Assembly (NCBI RefSeq): GCF_036013745.1
Contig: NZ_CP107880.1
Coordinates: 4,402,001 to 4,466,000, forward strand
Source: Streptomyces sp. NBC_00483
GTDB lineage: Bacteria; Actinomycetota; Actinomycetes; Streptomycetales; Streptomycetaceae
Length of the DNA: 64,000 nt
Direction of reading: 5' to 3'
Shown: in pieces, positions 9,605 through 17,805 of the stretch
Numbering within the stretch: position 1 is the stretch's first letter
Layout: every line of letters begins with the position of its first letter
Program-made: the position numbers and the translations under genes
Notes under the pieces: model-generated
Told to the model about the DNA's origin: nothing
Seen by the model: the letters and a program-made list of their open reading frames with translations, nothing else
Databases searched by the model: none

Positions 9605-10372
9605 TTACGCCCCCGGGGTTGACGACTCGGGGCTCTGCCCCGGACCCCGCGCCTCAATCGCCGGCGGGGCTTGAATTGCCGGTGGGCTCGATGTGGCGGC
9701 GACGCTTGACGTGGCGGCCAGGCCCGACCGGGTCAGGCACTCCAGTGCCAGTGCTGCCGGGCCGGACGGACCCGTGGTCGGGGCCTCCGATCCCGCCCAC
9801 GTCTCCACCGCCACCCGCACCGCCGTGGTCGCCATGCCCGCGAGCAGGCGCAGCGGCAGGTCGGGGTCGTTCCCTGCGCCCGTCCGTTCCACGAGGATCG
9901 TGAGGAGGGTCGACTCCGAGACCCGGCACGTGTCGCTCCAGACGGCCCGCAGCGCCGGGCTCTCCCCGGTGAGGCGGAGCAGGGCGCGGACCCAGCCGAG
10001 GGACGCCGCGTTCGCCGGGTCGTCCCCGGCGAGCGCGTGCTCGACGGCGTGCCGCAGCGCGGCGGGGACCGGCAGGTCGGCGGGTGCCTCGCGGACCGCC
10101 TCCGCCCACTGGTGGGCCCCGGCGTCGAGGAGCGGCGCGACCGACTCCTCCTTGGTCGCGAAGTAGCGGTAGAAGGTGCGCGGCGCGACGCCCGCCGCCC
10201 GCGCGATGTCCTCGGCGCGCGTGGCCCGCAGGCCGTCCCGCGTGAACAGCTCGGCCGCGGCGCGGGCGATGTCCAGGCGCGTGGCGGCCTTGCGCCGCTC
10301 CGTCAGCGACAGGCTCGAGGTCGCAGTCGGAGTCGGAGTCGGAGTCGGGGGCGTCATCGCACTACCTGCCAT
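9605..10372 (-). CDS. TetR family regulator with a repeat-derived C-terminus
   Basis: A 255-residue regulator. The TetR HTH lies at about 32-75 (RAEDIARAAGVAPRTFYRYF). The first 20 residues are a Pro-Thr repeat from GACTCC-type DNA, so the true start may be the ATG at 10357 or later. The last about 30 residues (from APPAIQAPPAIEARGPG) are translated from a copy of the GC-rich intergenic repeat at 9620-9675 and are unlikely to be ancestral. It diverges from the solute-binding lipoprotein gene across a palindrome (10392-10408), its probable operator, and precedes the SDR gene. Confidence 0.85.
   Translation of the reverse strand: MAGSAMTPPTPTPTPTATSSLSLTERRKAATRLDIARAAAELFTRDGLRATRAEDIARAAGVAPRTFYRYFATKEESVAPLLDAGAHQWAEAVREAPADLPVPAALRHAVEHALAGDDPANAASLGWVRALLRLTGESPALRAVWSDTCRVSESTLLTILVERTGAGNDPDLPLRLLAGMATTAVRVAVETWAGSEAPTTGPSGPAALALECLTRSGLAATSSVAATSSPPAIQAPPAIEARGPGQSPESSTPGA
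9620..9675. repeat. GC-rich intergenic repeat, copy A
   Basis: Read on the minus strand it holds GCCGGCGATTGAGGCG and then CCGGGGCAGAGCCCCG, which folds as a hairpin. Copies B (11754-11802), C (12963-13006) and D (25862-25912) share this layout. This copy overlaps the 3' end of the TetR gene. Confidence 0.8.
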
Positions 10373-10391
10373 GCGGACATGCTATGTCTCT

Positions 10392-10408
10392 GTGGCACAA
10401 TCTGCCAC
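10392..10408. promoter_or_regulatory. operator-like palindrome between tetR and the lipoprotein gene
   Basis: GTGGCACAATCTGCCAC has perfect 6-bp arms and a 5-base spacer. It sits in the 77-base space between the two divergent starts, as expected for the TetR protein's operator. Confidence 0.6.
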
Positions 10409-10449
10409 TTCCAAGCAATGACCATGCCAAGTGGATCGACCAACCCCAC

Positions 10450-11769
10450 GTGAGCGAGGCGAGAGCAGTGCGGCGGCGGCACTTTCTGAGGACGACGGGC
10501 CTGGCCGGGGCAGGGGCGGGCACCCTGGCCGCCCTGTCCGGCTGCGGTTCGGGCGACGGGAGCGACGGCACCGACGGCACCGACGGCGGCAAGGTCACGC
10601 TCGACCTCCTCGTGGCCAGCTACGACAAGAGCGTCGGCGCCTCCATCGGCGACCAATGGGACGACGTCGTACGGGCCTTCGAGAAGAAGCACCCGGACAT
10701 CCACGTCGAGGTGGAGCGCGTCCCGTTCCTGAAGATCGACGCGGTCCTCGCCCGCCGCGTCAAGGACGGCCGCGCCCCCGACATCGCGCAGGGCCACCTC
10801 TTCGCCCCGTACGCCGAGGACCGCCTGCTGCACCCGGCGGAGCGGCTCTTCGACGTGCCCACGCAGGCGAACTTCGTCCGCTCCTTCGCCGACGCGGGCC
10901 GGGTCGACTCCGTGCAGTACGGCATTCCGATCCTCGCCAGCACCCCGCGCCTCTTCTACAACACGGGCCTCTTCGAGCGGGCCGGCCTCGCGGTCCCGCC
11001 CCGCTCATGGGCCGAACTCCGGTCCGCAGCGCAGGCGTTGAAGGCCATCGGGGTCCCCACCCCGTACGCCCTGCAGTTCGGCCCCGAGGCCGCGGAGGAC
11101 GAACTCCTCGCGTGGCTGCTCTCGGGCGGCGGCGGTTACGCGGATCTCGGCGGGTACGACTTCGGCTCCGCCGAGAACAAGGCGACGCTGACCTGGCTGC
11201 GCGACGAACTGGTCGGGCCCGGCCTCGCGGGCGCCGCCCCGGGCAGGCTCACCAGGACGCAGGCGTACGCCCAGTTCCTCCGTGGGAGGGCCGGCATGCT
11301 CATCGCGCACCCGGTGCTGCTCGGCGCCGCGGACAAGGCCCGACTGCCGTACGCGCACGCCCCGTTCCCGCTCAAGGAGGGGAACGAGGCGGCGCCCCCG
11401 GTGGGGCTCAACGACTGGATGATGGCGTTCAGGAGCGGCGGCCATGTGGAGGAGGCCGGGAAGTTCCTGACGTTCCTGTTCGGCACCGGCTCCGCGAAGA
11501 CGTACGGCGGCGCGCAGGCCACGCTGCCGGTGACCGTGACGGCCTCCGACAAGCTGCGGGCCGACCGTTCGCAGCGGAAGCTGTGGAAGTTCGTCGACCA
11601 GATGCCGGACGCGGAGTTCCACCCGGTGGGCCTGCGCTCCTGGCCCAAGGTCCGCTCCGCGGTCCGCGAGCGGATCGGCGCGGCGGTGGCCCCCGGCGGC
11701 AGCCCGGCACAGGTCCTGGAGGCCTTGGACCAAGTCAGCCCGTACCTTTCCAGCCCCTCCGGCGATTGA
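10450..11769 (+). CDS. extracellular solute-binding lipoprotein (sugar ABC-type)
   Basis: A 439-residue family-1 solute-binding protein, the outside receptor of an ABC importer for a sugar or oligosaccharide. The signal has a twin-arginine pattern (RRRHFLR, about 8-14) and lipobox LSGC with Cys32, followed by a Gly/Asp-rich spacer and the usual VRAFEKKHPDIHVEVE motif. The GTG at 10450 is preferred to the upstream ATG at 10384 because the longer form would place the divergent operator inside the gene and precede the signal peptide. No permease or ATPase gene is adjacent, so it must use components encoded elsewhere. It ends in repeat copy B. Confidence 0.9.
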   Translation: MSEARAVRRRHFLRTTGLAGAGAGTLAALSGCGSGDGSDGTDGTDGGKVTLDLLVASYDKSVGASIGDQWDDVVRAFEKKHPDIHVEVERVPFLKIDAVLARRVKDGRAPDIAQGHLFAPYAEDRLLHPAERLFDVPTQANFVRSFADAGRVDSVQYGIPILASTPRLFYNTGLFERAGLAVPPRSWAELRSAAQALKAIGVPTPYALQFGPEAAEDELLAWLLSGGGGYADLGGYDFGSAENKATLTWLRDELVGPGLAGAAPGRLTRTQAYAQFLRGRAGMLIAHPVLLGAADKARLPYAHAPFPLKEGNEAAPPVGLNDWMMAFRSGGHVEEAGKFLTFLFGTGSAKTYGGAQATLPVTVTASDKLRADRSQRKLWKFVDQMPDAEFHPVGLRSWPKVRSAVRERIGAAVAPGGSPAQVLEALDQVSPYLSSPSGD

Positions 11770-11802
11770 GGAGCGGGGTCCGGGGCAGAGCCCCGCGACG
11801 TC
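11754..11802. repeat. GC-rich intergenic repeat, copy B, terminator-like
   Basis: The element starts in the last codons of the solute-binding gene (TCCGGCGATTGAGG) and continues with CCGGGGCAGAGCCCCG, a 7-bp hairpin. It probably serves as the transcription end. Confidence 0.8.
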
Positions 11803-11930
11803 ACACCAACTCCCGCTCCGGCTCCACCGCACCGTCCCCCACGCCCCCCGAAACAACCTCACCGCCTTCGGGAGGGATCGGCGGTTTCTACGGTTTCTGC
11901 GGTTGAGGTCATGGGAGAAAAGTTAGAAGT

Positions 11931-11957
11931 CATCTAGGCCAGATCGTGTCCTAGATG
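11931..11957. promoter_or_regulatory. inverted repeat in front of the WYL regulator gene
   Basis: CATCTAGG and CCTAGATG are perfect 8-bp arms around 11 bases, ending 17 bases before the ATG at 11975. The arms are markedly AT-richer than the surroundings, suggesting an autoregulatory operator overlapping the core promoter. Confidence 0.6.
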
Positions 11958-11974
11958 CGCGCCATTCTGGAACC

Positions 11975-12979
11975 ATGGAGAACATGACGCCGTCACCGAC
12001 GGACACCCCGGCCCGGCTCCTCTCGCTCCTGTCCCTGCTCCAGACGCCGCGCGAGTGGCCCGGCGGCGAACTCGCCGACCGGCTCGGGGTCTCCCGGCGC
12101 ACCGTGCGCCGCGACATCGACCGGCTGCGCGACCTCGGCTATCCCGTGCAGGCCACACTCGGCGCGGACGGCGGCTACCGGCTCGTCGCGGGCAAGGCGC
12201 TGCCGCCGCTCGTGCTCGACGACGAGGAGGCGGTGGCGATCGCGGTGGGCCTGCGGGCCGGGGCAGGACACGCGGTCGAAGGCGTCGAGGAGGCCTCGGT
12301 GCGGGCCCTCACCAAACTCGAACAGGTGCTGCCTTCCCGGCTGCGGCACCGGGTGGCCACGCTCCAGACGGCCACCATCCCCCTGACCTCGGGAGACGGC
12401 GCGACGATCGCGCCGGAGACGCTCACGGTGATCGCCTCTGCGGCCGCGGGCAGTGAGCGCCTGCGCTTCGGTTACCGGGCGCGCGACACCGCGGAGTCGC
12501 GCCGCTTGGTGGAGCCGCACCGGCTGGTGTCGACGGGCCGCCGCTGGTATCTCGTCGCGTACGACATCGACCGCGAGGACTGGCGCACCTTCCGCGTCGA
12601 CCGCATCGCCGACCCGTTCGCCACGGGCGCGCGGTTCGCTCCGCGGGAGGTGCCGGAGGGGGACGCGGCGGAGTACGTACGCCGCTCGGTGTCCTCGTGG
12701 GGCGCAGGCGCCGCCTACGAACTGGACGTGGAGTTCGACGCCCCCGCGGAGGCGATCGCGGAGCGCATCCCGGCGGCTGTCGGCGTCCCGGAAGCCCTCC
12801 CGGACGACCGCTGCCGCCTACGAACGACCTCGACGGACCCACTCCACTGGACGGCGATCCGCCTGGCGATGACGGGCTACGACTTCAGGGTCCGGGGCCC
12901 GGAGGAACTGACAACAGCGGTAAGCGAGTTGGCCGCGCGGCTGACGCAATCGACCAACTTAAGCCCCGCCGGCGATTGA
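11975..12979 (+). CDS. WYL-domain transcriptional regulator (YafY type)
   Basis: A 334-residue regulator with an N-terminal HTH of the HTH_11 type (about 28-65, LADRLGVSRRTVRRDIDRL followed by the GGYRL wing) and a C-terminal WYL domain (about 150-220, with RRWYLVAYDIDREDWRTFR). WYL domains generally bind small or nucleic-acid ligands and several control stress or defence genes. It is monocistronic, preceded by an 8-bp-armed inverted repeat and followed by repeat copy C. Confidence 0.92.
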   Translation: MENMTPSPTDTPARLLSLLSLLQTPREWPGGELADRLGVSRRTVRRDIDRLRDLGYPVQATLGADGGYRLVAGKALPPLVLDDEEAVAIAVGLRAGAGHAVEGVEEASVRALTKLEQVLPSRLRHRVATLQTATIPLTSGDGATIAPETLTVIASAAAGSERLRFGYRARDTAESRRLVEPHRLVSTGRRWYLVAYDIDREDWRTFRVDRIADPFATGARFAPREVPEGDAAEYVRRSVSSWGAGAAYELDVEFDAPAEAIAERIPAAVGVPEALPDDRCRLRTTSTDPLHWTAIRLAMTGYDFRVRGPEELTTAVSELAARLTQSTNLSPAGD

Positions 12980-13006
12980 GGCGCGGGGCCCGGGGCAGAG
13001 CCCCGA
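12963..13006. repeat. GC-rich intergenic repeat, copy C, between convergent genes
   Basis: CCGCCGGCGATTGAGGCG followed by CCGGGGCAGAGCCCCG spans the stop of the WYL gene and faces the hrdD stop at 13042. It is well placed as a bidirectional terminator. Confidence 0.8.
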
Positions 13007-13041
13007 GACCGCAACACCGCTACGGCGCAACAAAAACCGGG

Positions 13042-14049
13042 TCACGCCGCCGCGTCGAACCCCGTGTCGCGCGCCAACTTCTTCAGCTCAAGAAGCGCAT
13101 GCTTCTCGATCTGCCGAATCCGCTCACGCGTAAGACCGTGCTCCTTGCCGACCTCCGTGAGCGTCCGCTCGCGCCCGTCCTCGATCCCGTACCGCATCTT
13201 GATGATCGACGCGGTGCGCTGGTCGAGCCGGCCGATGAGGTCGTCCAGCTCCTCGCTGCGCAGCAGCGTGAGCACGGACTGCTCGGGCGACACGGCCGAC
13301 GTGTCCTCGAGCAGGTCGCCGAACTGGGTCTCGCCCTGGTCGTCCACCGACATGTTCAGCGAGACCGGGTCGCGGGCCCAGTCCAGGACGTCGACGACGC
13401 GCTCCGGCTTCGCGCCGAGCTCGGCGGCGATCTCCGTGGGCTCCGGCTCCCGGCCGTGCTCGCGGTTGAACTCGCGCTGCACGCGGCGGATCCGGCCCAG
13501 CTCCTCGACCAGGTGGACGGGGAGGCGGATGGTGCGGGACTGGTCGGCGATCGAGCGCGTGATGGCCTGACGGATCCACCACGTCGCGTACGTGGAGAAC
13601 TTGAAGCCCTTGCGGTAGTCGAACTTCTCGACCGCGCGCACCAGGCCCGCGTTCCCCTCCTGGATCAGGTCGAGCAGGGGCAGGCCGGACCGCGGGTAGC
13701 GGCGGGCGACCGCCACGACAAGCCGCAGGTTCGACTTGATGAAGATGTCCTTCGCGTTCTCCGACGCCGCGACCAGAGCTTCCAGCTCCTCGCGGGACGC
13801 CTGGTCGGCAGCCTTGCTGTCGGAGACCGTGCCGTCGAGGATCTGCTGGGCGTAGACGCCCGCCTCGATGGTCTGGGACAGCTCGACTTCCTTGGCGGCG
13901 TCGAGCAGCGGTGTGCGCGCTATCTCGTCGAGGTACATGCCGACCAGGTCGCGGTCGGCGATCTCCCCGCCTACGGCGCGAACACTGCGTGCCGCGTCAG
14001 TCTCGCCGGACGCGGCGGACTTACGACGGGCTACGGCACGGGTTGCCAT
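13042..14049 (-). CDS. hrdD: RNA polymerase principal-like sigma factor HrdD
   Basis: A 335-residue group-2 sigma-70 factor. From memory it tracks Streptomyces coelicolor HrdD from MATRAVARRKS at the start to ARDTGFDAAA at the end. Region 1.2 (DLVGMYLDEIARTPLL), region 2 (about 105-170, with GLVRAVEKFDYRKGFKFSTY and WWIRQAITR), region 3 and the region-4 HTH (LTEVGKEHGLTRERIRQIE, about 290-310) are all intact. It directs RNA polymerase to promoters similar to those of HrdB but is dispensable in known hosts. Convergent with the WYL gene. Confidence 0.97.
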   Translation of the reverse strand: MATRAVARRKSAASGETDAARSVRAVGGEIADRDLVGMYLDEIARTPLLDAAKEVELSQTIEAGVYAQQILDGTVSDSKAADQASREELEALVAASENAKDIFIKSNLRLVVAVARRYPRSGLPLLDLIQEGNAGLVRAVEKFDYRKGFKFSTYATWWIRQAITRSIADQSRTIRLPVHLVEELGRIRRVQREFNREHGREPEPTEIAAELGAKPERVVDVLDWARDPVSLNMSVDDQGETQFGDLLEDTSAVSPEQSVLTLLRSEELDDLIGRLDQRTASIIKMRYGIEDGRERTLTEVGKEHGLTRERIRQIEKHALLELKKLARDTGFDAAA

Positions 14050-14221
14050 GCGTGCTCCCTTGCGGTGGTAGGTCGGCTGTACGCCCCCTGGGGGGCCTTA
14101 CGGGTGCCCTGCATCCGATGGAATCAACGACTGGAATCCGGACAGAATTCCCAAGCCGCCCATCTTTTTTCTGATCATGCAGTACCCTGTCGCGCCACAA
14201 CGCGCGAAGAGGGGAGTCAGA

Positions 14222-14740
14222 ATGGTGTCCGAGTCCACAGAGGTGCAGGTCAGGCCAGGAGTCGAGGACGACCTCGAAGCCCTCACGGACCTCTACAACC
14301 ACTATGTACGTGAGACGCCGATCACATTCGACACGGCCGCCTTCACTCCCGAAGAGCGACGTCCTTGGCTGCTCTCCCACCTTGAAGACGAACGGCATCC
14401 GCTACTGGTTGCCACTGAGACGACGTCGAAACGGATCCTCGGCTACGCCACAGCCAGCAGTTTCCGCCCGAAAGCCGCGTACGACACCTCGGTGGAGGTC
14501 ACGATCTACCTGGCGCCCGACGCGGGTGGCCGCGGCGTCGGCACGCAGCTCTACAAGGCGCTCTTCGAGGCCCTCGCCGAGCAGGACATCCACCGCGCGT
14601 ACGCGGGCATCGCGCAGCCGAACGAGGCGTCGGCCCGGCTGCACGCCCGCTTCGGCTTCCGCTATGTGGGGACGTACGAGGAGGTGGGGCGGAAGTTCGG
14701 GGAGTACTGGGACGTGGCCTGGTACGAGAAGGCCCTCTAA
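14222..14740 (+). CDS. GNAT N-acetyltransferase (phosphinothricin acetyltransferase-like)
   Basis: A 172-residue GNAT enzyme transferring acetyl from acetyl-CoA. The start VRPGVEDDLEALTDLYNHYV, the TPITFDT segment and the acetyl-CoA loop DAGGRGVGTQLYKAL (about 115-129) place it in the PAT/Bar-like subfamily, whose members acetylate phosphinothricin, methionine sulfoximine or related amino acids. Actual resistance cannot be judged. The ATG at 14222 is chosen over 14177 because GAGGGGAG lies 5 bases upstream and the extra residues have no match. Its 3' end overlaps the stop of the convergent dioxygenase gene by four bases. Confidence 0.87.
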   Translation: MVSESTEVQVRPGVEDDLEALTDLYNHYVRETPITFDTAAFTPEERRPWLLSHLEDERHPLLVATETTSKRILGYATASSFRPKAAYDTSVEVTIYLAPDAGGRGVGTQLYKALFEALAEQDIHRAYAGIAQPNEASARLHARFGFRYVGTYEEVGRKFGEYWDVAWYEKAL

Positions 14741-15516
14741 CCGCCGAACTGCACCGACCGCTTCGCCAGCCCCAACCAGAACCCGTCGATCACGCTCCGC
14801 TGCCCCGTCCCCTCAAGATCGCCGAAAGCATCCGCCGCGCCCATCGCGACGAACAGCGGAGCGAAGTGCTCGGTCCGGGGATGGGCCAGGGCGCCCGCCG
14901 GTGACTTCCGCGTGAAGTCGAGCAGCGCGTCCACGTCGCCCGCCTCCAGCGCCCGGTGCCCCCAGTCGTCGAACTCCGACGACCACGCCGGGATCCCGCC
15001 CTGCCGCAGCGCCGCGAGGTTGTGCGTGAAGAAGCCGGAGCCGACGATCAGCACGCCCTCGTCGCGCAGCGGCGCGAGGCGGCGGCCGATGTCCATGAGC
15101 CGGGCCGGGTCGAGCGTCGGCATGGAGACCTGGAGGACGGGGATGTCGGCGTCCGGGTACATCTCGACGAGCGGGACGTACGCGCCGTGGTCGAGCCCCC
15201 GGTCCGGCACGTCCTGGACCGGGATGCCGGGTCCGCGCAGCAACTTGCGGACGGATTCGGCGAGTTCGGGCGCACCCGGTGCCGCGTACGTCACCTCGTA
15301 GTAGTGCTCGGGGAAGCCCCAGAAGTCGTACACGAGCGGCATGGTCTCGGTGGCTCCGAGGGCCAGCGGCGCGTTCTCCCAGTGTGCGGAGATCATCAGG
15401 ATCGCCTTGGGGCGCGGGAGGTCGGCCGACCACTCGGCGAGCTGGCCCGGCCACAGGGCGTCGTCGGCGAGCGGCGGGGCACCGTGGGAGAGGTAGAGCG
15501 CTGGCATCCGGTTCAC
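14737..15516 (-). CDS. class III extradiol dioxygenase (LigB/DODA family)
   Basis: A 259-residue iron- or zinc-dependent ring-opening dioxygenase of the LigB superfamily, close to bacterial 4,5-DOPA dioxygenases. Metal ligands are visible in LYLSHGAPP (His11), MISAHWE (about His45) and near HNLAAL; DHGAYVPL supplies a further conserved His. It likely opens a catechol-type ring in the cytoplasm. The GTG start at 15516 follows AAGGAGG. Divergent from a MarR gene; the palindrome CTTGAAGTTTCAAG overlaps the ribosome site, so MarR control by a phenolic ligand is likely. Confidence 0.88.
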   Translation of the reverse strand: MNRMPALYLSHGAPPLADDALWPGQLAEWSADLPRPKAILMISAHWENAPLALGATETMPLVYDFWGFPEHYYEVTYAAPGAPELAESVRKLLRGPGIPVQDVPDRGLDHGAYVPLVEMYPDADIPVLQVSMPTLDPARLMDIGRRLAPLRDEGVLIVGSGFFTHNLAALRQGGIPAWSSEFDDWGHRALEAGDVDALLDFTRKSPAGALAHPRTEHFAPLFVAMGAADAFGDLEGTGQRSVIDGFWLGLAKRSVQFGG

Positions 15517-15525
15517 GACGACCTC

Positions 15526-15587
15526 CTTGAAGTTTCAAGCTCTTGCTACCGACAAAACTAAGCCTTCTTTGTTTAATCTTCAAGAAG
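15526..15587. promoter_or_regulatory. divergent dioxygenase/marR control region with palindromes
   Basis: CTTGAAGTTTCAAG (15526-15539) is a 6-bp-armed palindrome over the dioxygenase ribosome site. A second short palindrome, CTTCAAGAAG (15578-15587), touches the marR ribosome site. The AT-rich stretch between them can hold both promoters. Confidence 0.55.
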
Positions 15588-15597
15588 GAGGACTACG

Positions 15598-16131
15598 ATG
15601 GGAACCATGGAGCAGCAGCACACGGGCACGGGCGGCAACGACGCGGAGGCCACGACGTGGCTCAGCGAGGACGAGCAGCGCACCTGGCGCGCGTACCTCC
15701 ATGCCACCACGCTCCTGGAGGACCACCTCGACCGGCAACTCCAGCGCGACGCGAAGATGCCGCACGTCTACTTCGGACTCCTGGTGAGGCTGAGCGAGGC
15801 GCCCCGGCGCCGGCTGCGGATGACCGAGCTGGCGCGGGAAACGAAGATCACCCGCTCCCGACTCTCGCACGCGATCGCGCGCCTGGAGAAGAGCGGGTGG
15901 GTGCGGCGCGAGGACTGCCCCTCCGACAAGCGCGGGCAGTTCGCGATCCTCACGGACGACGGCCTGAAGGTCCTGGAGAAGACCGCGCCGGGGCACGTCG
16001 AGACCGTCCGCCAGTCCCTCTTCGCGCGGCTCACCCCCGAACAGCAGAAGTCCCTCGGCGAGATCATGATGATCGTCGCCGAGGGACTCCAGCCGAAGGA
16101 GGCCGGGGCGGACCTCCCCTGGCTCAGGTGA
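15598..16131 (+). CDS. MarR family regulator
   Basis: A 177-residue winged-helix regulator. The DNA-binding region (about 60-115) shows LRMTELARETKITRSRLSHAIARLEKSGWV followed by the wing RREDCPSDKRGQFAILTDDG, the standard MarR pattern with the conserved Asp-x-Arg-type wing. MarR proteins usually release DNA on binding phenolic or aromatic ligands, fitting its divergent partner, an aromatic ring-cleaving dioxygenase. The ATG at 15598 follows AAGGAGGA. It converges on the MFS transporter gene. Confidence 0.9.
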   Translation: MGTMEQQHTGTGGNDAEATTWLSEDEQRTWRAYLHATTLLEDHLDRQLQRDAKMPHVYFGLLVRLSEAPRRRLRMTELARETKITRSRLSHAIARLEKSGWVRREDCPSDKRGQFAILTDDGLKVLEKTAPGHVETVRQSLFARLTPEQQKSLGEIMMIVAEGLQPKEAGADLPWLR

Positions 16132-16155
16132 GAACCGCCCCGTACGCAGGGGTGG

Positions 16156-17676
16156 TCAGTGCGCGACCACCGGCACCAGCACCTCGTCCTCCGCACCCTC
16201 CGTGTCGCCGGAGGCCGCGGCCGAACCCGCGCCCGGGGCAGCGGTGTTGACGAGCGTGAAGGCGATCAGGGACGCGACGGCCAGGATGCCGACGGCCCAC
16301 CAGATGGCGTGGGTGTAGCCGCTCACCATGGCCTGCGCCTGGAGCAGCTGCCGGCTCGTGGCTCCGGCCGCGTGGTCCGCGATGTACGCGGTGGTGGCCG
16401 AGGCCGCGATCGTGTTCAGCAGGGCCGTGCCGATGGCGCCACCGACCTGCTGCGAGGTGTTGACCATCGCGGAGGCGACGCCCGCGTCCCGGGCCTCGAC
16501 GCCGGTCGTCGCGAGCGACATGGCGGGCATGAACGCCGTACCCATGCCGAGGCCGAGCAGGAGCTGGGCGGGCATGACCAGACCGGCGTACGAGGAGTCG
16601 ACCGAGAGCTGCGTGAGGATCAGCATGCCGAGCCCCGCCACCAGGAAGCCGGGACCCATCAGCAGGCGCGGGCGGACCCGCGTCATCAGACGGGCGCCGA
16701 TCTGCGTGGAGCCCGTGATCATGCCGACGATCATCGGCAGGAACGCGAATCCGGTCTTGACCGGCGAGAAGCCCTTCACGAGCTGCAGGTAGTAGGTCAG
16801 GAAGAGGAACAGGCCGAACATCGCGATGACCGCGAGACCCAGCGAGGCGTAGACACCGCCGCGGTTGCGGTCGGCGACGACGCGCAGCGGCAGCAGCGGG
16901 TGCTTCACCCGGGCCTCGACGGCGACGAAGGCGAACAGCAGCACGGCCGCGGCGACGAACATGCCGATGGTGGTCGCGTCGGACCAGCCGTTGGTCTCGG
17001 CGCGCGTGAAGCCGTAGACGAGCGAGACCAGGCCGAGCGTGGACAGCAGCACGCCGGGGATGTCGAGCGGCGAGCGGTTGCGGCCGCCGGCCGGCTCACG
17101 GATGACGAAGTAGGCACCGGCGGCGGCGACGATCGCGAACGGGATGTTCACGAAGAACGTCCAGCGCCAGTTCAGGTACTCGGTGAGGAAGCCGCCGAGG
17201 ATGAAGCCCACGGCGCCGCCGCCACCGGCGATCGCACCGTAGATGCCGAACGCCTTGGCGCGCTCCTTGGCGTCGGTGAACGTCACGGCGAGCAGCGAGA
17301 GCGCGGCCGGGGCGAGCAGCGCGCCGAACACGCCCTGCAACGCACGGGCGCCGAACATCATCGCCTCGTTCTGCGCGGCGCCGCCGAGCGCGGAGGCGAG
17401 CGCGAAGCCCACAAGACCGGCGGTGAAGGCCCGCTTGCGGCCCCACAGGTCCGCGATGCGCCCGCCGAACAAGAGCAGGCCACCAAAGGCGAGCGCGTAG
17501 GCGGTGATGACCCACTGCTTGTTGCCGTCGGATATGCCGAGGTCCGTCTGGGCGGCGGGCAGGGCGATGTTCACGATGGTCGCGTCGAGGACCACCATCA
17601 GCTGGGCGAGCGCGATGAAGGCGAGTGCCTTCCAGCGACGCGAATCGGGTGCCGTTTCCGGCAAGGGGGTACCCAC
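16156..17676 (-). CDS. MFS drug exporter, DHA2 (EmrB/QacA) family
   Basis: A 506-residue membrane transporter with about 14 hydrophobic segments, the number typical of DHA2 proton antiporters. It has the motif LDATIVNIALPA in TM1 (about 30-41), the loop signature GGRIADLWGRKR (about 76-87) and the motif C-like GGGGAVGFILGG in TM5. It probably exports a drug or a metabolite. GTG at 17676 has GGAG 11 bases upstream. A TetR gene lies 129 bases upstream on the same strand, and the gap carries a 16-bp tandem array. Confidence 0.92.
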   Translation of the reverse strand: MGTPLPETAPDSRRWKALAFIALAQLMVVLDATIVNIALPAAQTDLGISDGNKQWVITAYALAFGGLLLFGGRIADLWGRKRAFTAGLVGFALASALGGAAQNEAMMFGARALQGVFGALLAPAALSLLAVTFTDAKERAKAFGIYGAIAGGGGAVGFILGGFLTEYLNWRWTFFVNIPFAIVAAAGAYFVIREPAGGRNRSPLDIPGVLLSTLGLVSLVYGFTRAETNGWSDATTIGMFVAAAVLLFAFVAVEARVKHPLLPLRVVADRNRGGVYASLGLAVIAMFGLFLFLTYYLQLVKGFSPVKTGFAFLPMIVGMITGSTQIGARLMTRVRPRLLMGPGFLVAGLGMLILTQLSVDSSYAGLVMPAQLLLGLGMGTAFMPAMSLATTGVEARDAGVASAMVNTSQQVGGAIGTALLNTIAASATTAYIADHAAGATSRQLLQAQAMVSGYTHAIWWAVGILAVASLIAFTLVNTAAPGAGSAAASGDTEGAEDEVLVPVVAH

Positions 17677-17720
17677 AGCGGGACTCCAAGTCGTGAATAA
17701 GCGTGAGAAATCGGTCTGGT

Positions 17721-17784
17721 ACGAAGCTGTGCGGTGACGAAGCTCTGCGGTGAAGAAGTTCTACGAAGGCGAAGTTCTACGAAG
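17721..17784. repeat. 16-bp tandem repeat, four units, upstream of the MFS gene
   Basis: Units at 17721, 17737, 17753 and 17769 read ACGAAGCTGTGCGGTG, ACGAAGCTCTGCGGTG, AAGAAGTTCTACGAAG and GCGAAGTTCTACGAAG. The exact 16-base period is kept across all four, with the array lying between the tetR stop and the transporter start. Confidence 0.75.
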
Positions 17785-17805
17785 AGGTGGAGAGGCGCGC
17801 GGACG

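Noticed and set aside
14222..14740. Antibiotic or herbicide resistance gene (bar/pat)
   Set aside because: The GNAT enzyme is PAT-like, but many Streptomyces carry such chromosomal paralogues and substrate cannot be inferred.
16159..17700. A 513-codon frame opposite the MFS exporter gene
   Set aside because: Antisense shadow, rich in Arg/Asp/Gly; the MFS gene on the other strand has all expected motifs.
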